64,000 nucleotides of DNA. Origin: Hymenobacter sp. YC55. Its GTDB lineage: Bacteria; Bacteroidota; Bacteroidia; Cytophagales; Hymenobacteraceae. Within the stretch, counting starts at the first letter, position 1. Each line of letters begins with the position of its first letter. Both the position numbers and the translations under genes were made by a program. The notes under the pieces are model-generated. The model saw only the letters and a list, made by a program, of their open reading frames with translations, was not told the origin of the DNA and searched no databases. Of this stretch, positions 1-7,318 are shown in pieces. The stretch spans positions 2,666,001 to 2,730,000 of the forward strand of contig NZ_JARNTX010000001.1 in the NCBI RefSeq assembly GCF_029433095.1, given 5' to 3'.

Positions 1-452
1 GCGTGCAGCGGAGCCCAGAAGTGCGTGTCCATCGACTCCTCATACTCGCGCAACTCCATATGGTCGAGCGGGCCGCCGGTGATGATGCCCGCGTTGTTGA
101 TCAGCACGTCGATGGGGCCTAGCTTTTCCTGCACTTCGGCTACCATGGTGCGCACTTCGCCGGGCACCATCAGGTCGCGGGACACGGCCAGCACCTCAGC
201 ACCGTCTGCGGACAGCTCTTGCCGGGCGCGCTCCAGCTCGTCAGTGTCGCGTGCACAGATAGCTACCTTGGCGCCTTCGGCCACCGCTTGGCGGGCCAGA
301 ATCAACCCAAGCCCGCGCGAGCCGCCGGTAATTAAGACTACCCGGCCCTGCAAGTTGTAGGAGCCGCGCCGATTGCTCCACAAGGTGGCGGCCGCCAGCA
401 GCGCGCCAGCGCCGGCCAGTGCCAACCAGTTAGTACGTTTTTCTGCTTTCAT
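1..452 (-). CDS. SDR family oxidoreductase (partial, C-terminus outside window)
   Basis: The gene is read leftward from an ATG at 452 and runs off the window at base 1, so only about 150 N-terminal residues are present. After a short Ala/Leu-rich hydrophobic N-terminus (residues about 8-27), which may anchor it in the membrane, comes a classical Rossmann start: V-V-L-I-T-G-G-S-R-G-L-G, the TGxxxGxG dinucleotide motif. N-N-A-G-I follows about 80 residues later. Both are hallmarks of NAD(P)-dependent short-chain dehydrogenases. The catalytic YxxxK region lies outside the window, so the substrate cannot be judged. Confidence 0.9.
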   Translation of the reverse strand, partial: MKAEKRTNWLALAGAGALLAAATLWSNRRGSYNLQGRVVLITGGSRGLGLILARQAVAEGAKVAICARDTDELERARQELSADGAEVLAVSRDLMVPGEVRTMVAEVQEKLGPIDVLINNAGIITGGPLDHMELREYEESMDTHFWAPLH

Positions 453-796
453 ATAGTCTGCGTTTCTGCTTCGGTGTCCTAGTTGTTGCTTAGATACTCG
501 TTGCACGCGGAAGATGTTTGGCAGGGTCTTGCAACGACCTGTGGCCAACCTCCGGCAAGCACAACAGTAGGCCCACAGCTCACAATCAGCCAGATGCAGA
601 ATACGCTGGAAGGCACTGGTTAACCAATTAAAAATCAGCACTGGAAACAGCACAACTTGAAACCAGAAAGTTCTAGATAGACGTTATGGGCGCAGCTTTC
701 ACGAATTGGCATCATATTTACGTGTCAGTTTCAGCCCCTCGCTCACTGCTTGGCCCAGAGGCGCTATGCGTCGGCTGGCATTTTCACTTACTACGC

Positions 797-1294
797 ATGA
801 AAACCTTTTTTATCGCCGCACTGCTGCTGGCGACCACTCCTACCCTGCTGCTAGCCCAAACCGCTGCCAAGCCGAAACCTAAGCCGGCCGTAGCTGGCAC
901 CACCAAACCCAAGACCTCTGCCTCGGCGGCCGCGCCCGCCCGCCCTATGGCGGCGCCCCCCGAAGCTCAGGTGGAAACGCGTGCCAATGCCCTTACCAGC
1001 AACATGCAGAAGGCATTGGCGCTCAACCCCGAGCAAGTGGAGAAGGTGCGGCAAATCAACCTAACCAGTGTGCGCGGCGTTGAGTCGGCCCGCCTCAACT
1101 ACCGACAAGACGTGCGCAAAATGGCCTCCATCGTCGATGACATCGGCCAGGCCCGCTTGAGCGCCTTGAAAAACGTACTGTCTCCCGCTCAATTCGATAA
1201 GTACCAGCGCAAACGCGAAGAAAAAATGGGCGTTCCTAATGCCCAGGGCATCCAGGGAAACCCTGCGCCCGGCCTCCCTTCGCAAGGCGAATAA
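797..1294 (+). CDS. small secreted protein, Spy/CpxP-like helical
   Basis: This encodes about 165 residues. I chose the ATG at 797 because it begins a clean signal peptide (MKTFFIAALLLA... ending LLLAQ); the upstream in-frame start would add 37 unrelated residues. After the signal comes a Lys/Pro/Ala-rich linker (KPKPKPAVAG..., about residues 22-55). A helical domain follows with an 'LNPEQVEKVRQIN' segment and a later 'LSPAQFDKYQ' segment. The paired 'Lxx-EQ' elements resemble periplasmic Spy/CpxP-type or Bacteroidota DUF4890-like proteins, but I cannot assign a family firmly. It is likely exported to the periplasm. It converges on the TSUP gene, with a shared terminator hairpin between them. 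Confidence 0.75.
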   Translation: MKTFFIAALLLATTPTLLLAQTAAKPKPKPAVAGTTKPKTSASAAAPARPMAAPPEAQVETRANALTSNMQKALALNPEQVEKVRQINLTSVRGVESARLNYRQDVRKMASIVDDIGQARLSALKNVLSPAQFDKYQRKREEKMGVPNAQGIQGNPAPGLPSQGE

Positions 1295-1306
1295 GGAGTA
1301 GTAAAA

Positions 1307-1381
1307 AAGAAGACCCGGTGCGTTTGCTGTTCTTTCTGCACGACTTGCGCAGGAAGAACAGCAAACGCACCGGGTCTTCTT
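1307..1381. terminator. bidirectional terminator, perfect 28-bp stem
   Basis: Arms 1307-1334 and 1354-1381 are perfect reverse complements (28 bp) around a 19-nt loop. A-rich and T-rich edges make it usable in both directions. It lies between the convergent genes ending at 1294 and 1383, and its right arm stops one base before the TSUP stop codon. Confidence 0.85.
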
Positions 1382-1382
1382 C

Positions 1383-2150
1383 TTAGTGAAACGTCTCCCA
1401 GCCTAGTTTGAGAATGATGCCGCTGACGACCACCAGAAACAGTATCCGGACGAACCCCGTGCCCTGCTTCAGAGCCACTTGCGCACCCAAACTAGAGCCT
1501 AACATGTTGCATACGGCCATCGGCAAGGCCACCATCCAAAGCACTTGCCCGGTATAAGCAAAGTACGCCAGCCCAGCAATGTTGGTAGCTACGTTCACGA
1601 GCTTGGCCGAGGCCGAGGCCGTTAGAAAATCGTAGCCGAATAGCCCGACGAACGTGAAGAGCAGAAAGCTGCCCGTGCCGGGACCGAAAAAGCCGTCGTA
1701 GAAGCCAATAACTGCGCCCATGATGATGGCCACCCACACTTCGCGGCGGGGCGAGAGGCGCGGGGCGTGCAGGGCACCGAGGTCTTTGCGCCAAAACGTG
1801 TAGAGAGCAATTACCACCAGCAGGCCCAGCACCATGGGCCGCAGCAACTCCCGCGGAAACATGCTTACCACCCGCGCCCCCAAAAACGCAAAACTGCCCG
1901 CCACCACCGCCGCCGTACCCACGGCGCGCCACTGAATGGGCACTTGGCCAGCATAGCGTCGCAGGGCCGCCGCTGTTCCCATCAACGACGATACTTTGCC
2001 GGTGCCGAAAATAGTAGGCTCCGGTACGCCTTTGAGCAGCAGCAGCATCGCCGGCAGTTGTATCAGCCCGCCCCCGCCGACCATCGAATCAATAAACCCC
2101 GCCATAAAGGCGAACAAACACAGCAGCGCGAGAGTCAGAGTGGTAATCAC
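1383..2150 (-). CDS. TSUP (TauE/SafE) family membrane exporter
   Basis: This is a 255-residue, highly hydrophobic protein with about eight predicted membrane segments. The N-terminal 'AGFIDSMVGGGGLIQLP' and the second-repeat 'GFYDGFFGPGTGSFLLF' are the two signature Gly-rich repeats of the TauE/SafE (TSUP) family. These inner-membrane permeases are linked to export of sulfite, sulfoacetate or related organic anions. The length matches the family (about 250). Nothing nearby fixes the substrate. It is convergent with the small secreted protein and appears monocistronic. Confidence 0.9.
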   Translation of the reverse strand: MITTLTLALLCLFAFMAGFIDSMVGGGGLIQLPAMLLLLKGVPEPTIFGTGKVSSLMGTAAALRRYAGQVPIQWRAVGTAAVVAGSFAFLGARVVSMFPRELLRPMVLGLLVVIALYTFWRKDLGALHAPRLSPRREVWVAIIMGAVIGFYDGFFGPGTGSFLLFTFVGLFGYDFLTASASAKLVNVATNIAGLAYFAYTGQVLWMVALPMAVCNMLGSSLGAQVALKQGTGFVRILFLVVVSGIILKLGWETFH

Positions 2151-2291
2151 GGCCGCGAAAGTAGCATATTGCCTTGCCAGTTACCAGTTAATAGCCCTTA
2201 TGAATGGCAACCGACAACTCGCAACTGCTAACTCAACCTACGCCCCGCTGCTTACTGCGCACAGGCAGGCTCAGCCCACCCTCTGCTTCTC

Positions 2292-2505
2292 ATGACGGAA
2301 AACCTCAGCCAGCGGCAGAAGATGCTCACGTTTGCGAGCATCTTCTGCCGCTGGCCATGTTTCTGGGCTCCCTCGACCAACCCATCGTCAGCAATGATTT
2401 GCCGCGCATTATGCCGATTTGCACGGTTTAGACCGGTTTACGTGGGTGGCTACCGCTTACCTGGTGCTCATCCACGGCAAGCTAGCCGACATGTATTCAA
2501 GCCGC
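2292..2505 (+). pseudogene. remnant of DHA2-family (EmrB/QacA) MFS transporter N-terminus
   Basis: Three successive reading frames together spell the start of a DHA2 drug-efflux transporter. Frame of 2292 gives MTENLSQRQKMLTFAS. Another frame gives LPLAMFLGSLDQPIVSNDLPRIM, here cited from about 2345 (motif LDQxIV...LPxI). A third from 2416 gives DLHGLDRFTWVATAYLV, then GKLADMYS. Joining them needs two apparent single-base losses (near 2342 and 2413) and an internal deletion between 'TAYLV' and 'GKLAD'. The rest of the gene (about 400 codons) is missing; the remnant stops just before the radical SAM gene. No frame is open throughout, so it cannot encode a working transporter. Confidence 0.85.
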
Positions 2506-2523
2506 CTGTGGCGGCCGAATGAA

Positions 2524-3783
2524 CTACCAGGTCGACTGCTTGAACTGTTGGCAGCTGCCCACCAGGCCCTTATCCAGCACCGCATCGAGTGAGGAGCCAA
2601 GGGCGCTGCCTTGTTTCTTTTGGCAAAACGGGCAGGCATGTAAGTCGCCGTCGGTATCCACGTAGAGGAAACGGTCGGCGGCCCCATGGCAACCGATGCG
2701 CCGCTGGTGGTAGCCGTAGTAGTGCACAATGGGGAAGTCCTGGTAGGCAGGCATGTAGTTGACTTGCTCGTAAAAGCTATCGAGCAGTTGCAGTTGGCTT
2801 TCGCTTAGCGCCACGTCCTGGGCGGCGTAGTGGCCTATAGCGCGCGGCTCCAGAATTTGAACAAACGTTACTCCTAGGCGTTTGGCCAGTTCGGCGTAAG
2901 CCAGCAGGTTTTCCTTGGTCGTGAACTCGCGGGTAGCACACAGCCCCAAGTTCACCACCAGCCCCACCTCACGGGCATATACTGCCGCTTGCAGCGCGTT
3001 TTCGTAGGCCTTATCGAAGCCTCGGAAGGCGTTGTGCTGGCGCGGCTCGTGGTGGTCGAGGCTGATGGAAACGCCCGTCAGACCGGCTTGTTTGAGCTTG
3101 AGGGCATTTTCGAGGGTGAAGTTGAAGCCCGAAGTAATCACCCAAAAGTCGGTGGTGGGTTGGGCAGTTTGCAATATTTCCAGCAGGTCGTGCACGCGCA
3201 GCATCGGCTCGCCGCCACTAAAGAAAATTTGCGACACGTGGCGGGCCTGGAACTTGGCCACCATGGTCTTTAAGTCGTCGAGCGTCAGCTTTTCCTTCTG
3301 GTTGAGCGCGTCCCATTCAAAACAGTGCGCACAAGCCAATGGGCACTTCTTCGTGATAGCCAAAAAGACCATGTTTAACGTGTTCTTGTCGGCCCGAAAC
3401 GGCACCAGCCGGTTCACGGTGGAAGCCACGTAGGCATCATAGGCGCGGGAAGGGCGGCCCGGCGTCATAAATTCCCGGTAGTAGCGGCCATCGACGCGCG
3501 CCAGCTTCCGCGGTACCCACTTGCCATAGTAGGCATCCCGAAGCAGTTGCAGCTGCTCGGCGCCGCGCTTAAAGCGGGCGGGCGTACGCAGCAAACGCAG
3601 CAGGGTGCCAGCTTCGGCTACCTGACGCATGCCGTTGAGAGTTTCACGCTTCCAACCGGCGGACAGCATAGTAGCGGGCACTACCGGAAGTGGCACTACT
3701 TCCAGGCTGGTGGCCGCTGCATCAGCTGGGGCATCGAGGTAAGTAAGCTCAGCTAGAGGTACGAAAGATTCTAAGGCAGGCAT
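2524..3783 (-). CDS. radical SAM/SPASM domain protein
   Basis: This 419-residue protein carries the radical SAM cluster motif C147-x3-C151-x2-C154 (CPLACAHC), which binds the [4Fe-4S] that cleaves S-adenosylmethionine, and the SAM-binding S-G-G-E-P at about 189-193. The C-terminus holds Cys365, Cys384, Cys387 and Cys411 in a SPASM/twitch-like arrangement expected to bind an auxiliary cluster. Such enzymes usually modify peptides or proteins. The N-terminal 130 residues are not recognisable. It sits 10 bp downstream of the lipoprotein gene at 3794-5488 on the same strand, so the two are very probably cotranscribed and may act together. No precursor-peptide gene is evident nearby. Confidence 0.88.
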   Translation of the reverse strand: MPALESFVPLAELTYLDAPADAAATSLEVVPLPVVPATMLSAGWKRETLNGMRQVAEAGTLLRLLRTPARFKRGAEQLQLLRDAYYGKWVPRKLARVDGRYYREFMTPGRPSRAYDAYVASTVNRLVPFRADKNTLNMVFLAITKKCPLACAHCFEWDALNQKEKLTLDDLKTMVAKFQARHVSQIFFSGGEPMLRVHDLLEILQTAQPTTDFWVITSGFNFTLENALKLKQAGLTGVSISLDHHEPRQHNAFRGFDKAYENALQAAVYAREVGLVVNLGLCATREFTTKENLLAYAELAKRLGVTFVQILEPRAIGHYAAQDVALSESQLQLLDSFYEQVNYMPAYQDFPIVHYYGYHQRRIGCHGAADRFLYVDTDGDLHACPFCQKKQGSALGSSLDAVLDKGLVGSCQQFKQSTW

Positions 3784-3793
3784 AGGAATGCTA

Positions 3794-5488
3794 CTAGTTG
3801 GTGGCTAGATTGATTTCGCGGGCAGTTTGCTGGTATTGCTCTTTGGAATACTCGATAAAGCGGCCGGGCTTGCGGAAGCCGTAGAGCGCCGACAGGTCGG
3901 GCACTCCCTCGTAGGCCCGAATGGGCTCGTAATAGCCCTTGGTGTGCAGAAAGACGCTGCGCTGTGGGTTTGCCGAGTGGATGAGCTGCCGCGGCTGATA
4001 GGTGAGCGTTACTTCGGAGCCCGGCCGCAATTGCTGCAGATACTGGTCGTCATCGGCCGCCAGGTTGGCCTGTTGGTCGTGCTTTCGCTCGTCTAGCGCA
4101 ATGGTCGGGCGGCACTTTTCCAGCGTTACGGGTTGGTTGGGGCTGCCATCGAGGGCAGCGTAATCCAGTTCCCAAAACATAAAGCCGGTTTCCAGCTTCA
4201 CGCGTACTAGCTGCCCGGCTGGCACATCGGGTAAGGTGAGCGGCACCACCAAGTCGCGGGAAGCCAGTGGTCCGACCGGCGGAATATAATCTACTAGCTG
4301 CCAACCCCGGCCAGCTTCCACGTACACCCGTAGCGGAATTCCTTGGTCCAACGACCATTGGGTGAGTTCGGGGCCGGGCACCTGCTTTTGGCTTTCGGCC
4401 CACTGATTGTAATAGGAGCCGAATTTCTGCGTGAATTTGCCGTAGAGATAATCCAACCACAGCGAATTTTGCGCGTGTAGAATCAGCTTGCCGGTGCGCC
4501 CTCCAGCGGGCTTCGCAAAGCTGAGGACCAGTTGATTGGGTGTTGCCCCGGGGGTATTCTCGTTGAATAGAAACGCGTTGTGGTCGGTGGCTTGCAGCTG
4601 CTGGGCATAGTCGGCGCCACCAACCGATACCGCCCGTACAGGCGTCTGCGGATCACTTACGGTTTGGATGCCGCCGCGCTTGTCGAGCAAGACTTTGGTA
4701 TTGGCAGGGTGCTGTACAACCCACAGTTCGGCCAGGTTGGTGTACTGCCGCTCTTTCAGCTCGTTGGTTATCTTGAGGTGATACTCGTTCTGCCGGGCTT
4801 GAATGGTGGGCAACGGCAGGTAGTCGTTGCGCTCCGCTGGGGCGAAAATGGCGCCGCCGTATGCCTCGCCCACAAACTGGTATTGCTCTCCATTGTGGAC
4901 GTATACAAATGGGCAGGAGCTTTTGGTGAGGACAATGACAATTGCCAGAATCAGCATGGCGCCTGCAACAGTGCCTATGGTCCCAAGTACATAGGAAGCC
5001 GTGGTTTTGCCTGAGTTCTTCTCTATTAAGTCGATCCGCTTTATATCAGCAAGTGCGATACTAATCGGACCATTTTCGAAAGCTTGAACCGTGCTTATAT
5101 GCACATGCACCAGATTCAGTACTCCTTGTGCGAACCTGCTCGGATAACGCGGAGACTCTCCTTTGGGCGGAACGGCCAAGTATGGAATCATCACATCGGG
5201 TACGTACCGGCGGGTGCCTTCCAGTGTTTCGCCATTGAGGCGCGGATTTAGTAGTTCCCAAGTAAGACCACCCGGCTCGTGAATCAGGAATATCTTCGAT
5301 TCAGCCAGCTTCGTTATGGCGGGCGCCGATACTTCGCTTTGCCGTGCACGGTAGTAGTTGCAGCCCGTGGTCAAATGCAGAAAAGCCACCAGCATGAGCC
5401 ACGCAACCGCCCGGGCAATTCTTTGCTTGCGCGCCAGTTGGAAAACGCTTCCGCGCCAGATAGGTGATTTGGGTAAGAAAGCGGGCAT
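3794..5488 (-). CDS. unknown lipoprotein with internal membrane segment, paired with radical SAM enzyme
   Basis: This 564-residue protein has an N-terminal hydrophobic stretch ending in L-T-T-G-C (Cys43), a lipobox, so it is probably lipid-anchored. A second strongly hydrophobic helix lies at about 166-188. Directly after it comes S-S-C-P-F-V-Y-V-H-N-G-E-Q-Y, then FVGEAYGGAI. This looks like a compact conserved domain, although I do not recognise a named family. The remaining 350 residues look beta-rich and extracytoplasmic. It is the first gene of a two-gene unit with the radical SAM protein. Function is unknown; a role as substrate or partner of the radical SAM enzyme is inference only. Confidence 0.75.
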   Translation of the reverse strand: MPAFLPKSPIWRGSVFQLARKQRIARAVAWLMLVAFLHLTTGCNYYRARQSEVSAPAITKLAESKIFLIHEPGGLTWELLNPRLNGETLEGTRRYVPDVMIPYLAVPPKGESPRYPSRFAQGVLNLVHVHISTVQAFENGPISIALADIKRIDLIEKNSGKTTASYVLGTIGTVAGAMLILAIVIVLTKSSCPFVYVHNGEQYQFVGEAYGGAIFAPAERNDYLPLPTIQARQNEYHLKITNELKERQYTNLAELWVVQHPANTKVLLDKRGGIQTVSDPQTPVRAVSVGGADYAQQLQATDHNAFLFNENTPGATPNQLVLSFAKPAGGRTGKLILHAQNSLWLDYLYGKFTQKFGSYYNQWAESQKQVPGPELTQWSLDQGIPLRVYVEAGRGWQLVDYIPPVGPLASRDLVVPLTLPDVPAGQLVRVKLETGFMFWELDYAALDGSPNQPVTLEKCRPTIALDERKHDQQANLAADDDQYLQQLRPGSEVTLTYQPRQLIHSANPQRSVFLHTKGYYEPIRAYEGVPDLSALYGFRKPGRFIEYSKEQYQQTAREINLATN

Positions 5489-6048
5489 ATAGGTAGCAGA
5501 ATGGATGAGTGGGCGTGGGTTCTGATGTAGCAGGAGGGCCTTTGGTTTGCGGAATTTCCTGCGGCGGCTTGGCTACCGTTGTAGGCTGCTAGACCTGGCT
5601 TTCGCAGAGAAGTATCCGGTTATTCCTGTCTTGAAGCGTGGTGCTGTTGCCCAATTCAAATCAGGCACCTCGAATATTAATTCGAACCTATGTTTTACCC
5701 ACCCAACTCCCAATCCAATCTTGCAGCACACCTGACTTTATAGCATCCCATAATTGAGTATATAACCTTATCTATCAGCAGATTATGCAAGCATTCAAAA
5801 GACTTTACCTATTACCTTGTTGAATTGAGGGGTGCCAGTTTTAACGGCACAGTTTGCCACACAACTCCATTCTTGGAGTTGCCAATAAGAGGTTAAGCCC
5901 CTAACACACCTTTTTGTACTCTTATATAGAGGTCAGCGGGTCGGTGCAGGAATAGTTCAGTGGCAAACTAGTCGTCTATTGTTGCTGTTGTAGCAGCTAC
6001 CACACGCCGTTTCAATATGGCTGTTCACTTGCTTAACTCATTGGCATC
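5489..6048. other. 560-bp intergenic region, no gene supported
   Basis: This divergent intergenic region lies between the lipoprotein and the flavin enzyme and is AT-rich around 5690-5930. Only an 8-bp perfect hairpin (5862-5869 / 5874-5881) stands out. The short open frame near 5547-5735 has no coding character. The region presumably holds promoters for both flanking genes. Confidence 0.5.
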
Positions 6049-7095
6049 ATGTCAACTTCCAATAAAGTGCACTTGAGTGTCCTCGACCAGTCGCCGGTGC
6101 GGCAGGGTGGCTCGTCCCGGCAGGCGCTGCAAGAAACCATAGAACTAGCTCGCTTGGCCGACCGGCTAGGCTACACTCGTTTTTGGGTATCGGAGCACCA
6201 CAATACCGGGACCCTGGCAGGCTCGGCGCCGGAAGTGCTACTAGCTCGGCTCGGGGCTGAAACCAAGCGCATTCGGCTTGGCTCGGGTGGGGTGATGCTA
6301 CCTCACTACTCGGCTTTGAAAGTGGCTGAAAGCTTTCGTTTGCTGGAAGCACTCTATCCTGGCCGCATCGACCTTGGCATCGGTCGCGCCCCCGGCACCG
6401 ACCGGATTACGGCCCACGCCCTCAACCCTCACAACGCCTTCCGTGACGAAGACTTTGCCGAACAACTCATGGACCTGCGTGCTTTCCTGCACGACGAAGT
6501 AGTGCCCGACACTATTCACGCCAAAGTGAAGGCCGCTCCTTTCATTGACACCGTACCGGAAATGTGGTTGCTAAGCTCGAGTGGGCAAAGTGGCTTGTTT
6601 GCAGCGCACGTAGGGGCGGCGTTTTCGTTTGCGCACTTCATCAACCCCAATGGCGGCCCCGACATGGTGCGGCTGTATAAAGAGCGGTTTCGCCCGTCGC
6701 CCGAGTTGGCTGCTCCGTTAGCCAACGTGGCCATCTTTGTACTCTGCGCCGAAACCGAGGCGAAAGCCCGGGAACTAGCCGATGCGCTGGCCCTGCAGAT
6801 GCTAAAGCTGGAAACCGGCGACCGTACTCCCATCGGCTCCGCCGACACTGTCCGGAACTACCCGCTCACGCCCGAGCTACGCGCCCGCCTCGACTACCAT
6901 CACCAGCGCATGGTGTCCGGCAACCCCGAGCAAGTACGCGAGCAACTTGAAACGCTGGCCGCCGCATACGGCGTCGATGAAGTAACCGCCGTCACTATCA
7001 CCTACGATTTCCAGGACCGGCTCCGCTCCTACGAGTTGCTAGCCGAGGTATTCGAGTTGAATCCGGTATCGCAGTTGCTGGCACAAACTCATTAA
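6049..7095 (+). CDS. LLM class flavin-dependent oxidoreductase
   Basis: This 348-residue protein belongs to the bacterial luciferase-like superfamily. 'LSVLDQSPV' at the N-terminus, 'RFWVSEHHN' and 'RIRLGSGGVMLPHYSALKVAE' are typical of the single-component YhbW/MsnO8-type branch. 'PGRIDLGIGRAPGTD' follows at the usual place. These enzymes are (alpha/beta)8 barrels that use reduced FMN, but substrates are rarely known. The gene has its own terminator at 7167-7202 and looks monocistronic. Confidence 0.9.
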   Translation: MSTSNKVHLSVLDQSPVRQGGSSRQALQETIELARLADRLGYTRFWVSEHHNTGTLAGSAPEVLLARLGAETKRIRLGSGGVMLPHYSALKVAESFRLLEALYPGRIDLGIGRAPGTDRITAHALNPHNAFRDEDFAEQLMDLRAFLHDEVVPDTIHAKVKAAPFIDTVPEMWLLSSSGQSGLFAAHVGAAFSFAHFINPNGGPDMVRLYKERFRPSPELAAPLANVAIFVLCAETEAKARELADALALQMLKLETGDRTPIGSADTVRNYPLTPELRARLDYHHQRMVSGNPEQVREQLETLAAAYGVDEVTAVTITYDFQDRLRSYELLAEVFELNPVSQLLAQTH

Positions 7096-7166
7096 GCATA
7101 TAGTCAAGGCAACAAGCACGTTTTGTTGACCTCATCACTAGCTTATCTGTGCTAGAAGACGGGTAT

Positions 7167-7202
7167 GCGGACCAGGAATGTATTTTCCTGGTCCGCTTTT
7201 TT
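7167..7202 (+). terminator. rho-independent terminator
   Basis: A 12-bp perfect stem (7167-7178 / 7185-7196, GCGGACCAGGAA) with a 6-nt loop is followed by six T residues, 71 bp after the flavin oxidoreductase stop codon. Confidence 0.9.
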
Positions 7203-7318
7203 GTACCCTTTCCTTATTAACTGCTAAAAATATTTATTGACCTATTTTGAATTCATCTAAATAGGGACGTGCTTTGCATTGTTTTTAATCTGTCTAAACA
7301 AGCTAAAGGCTCTGTTCG

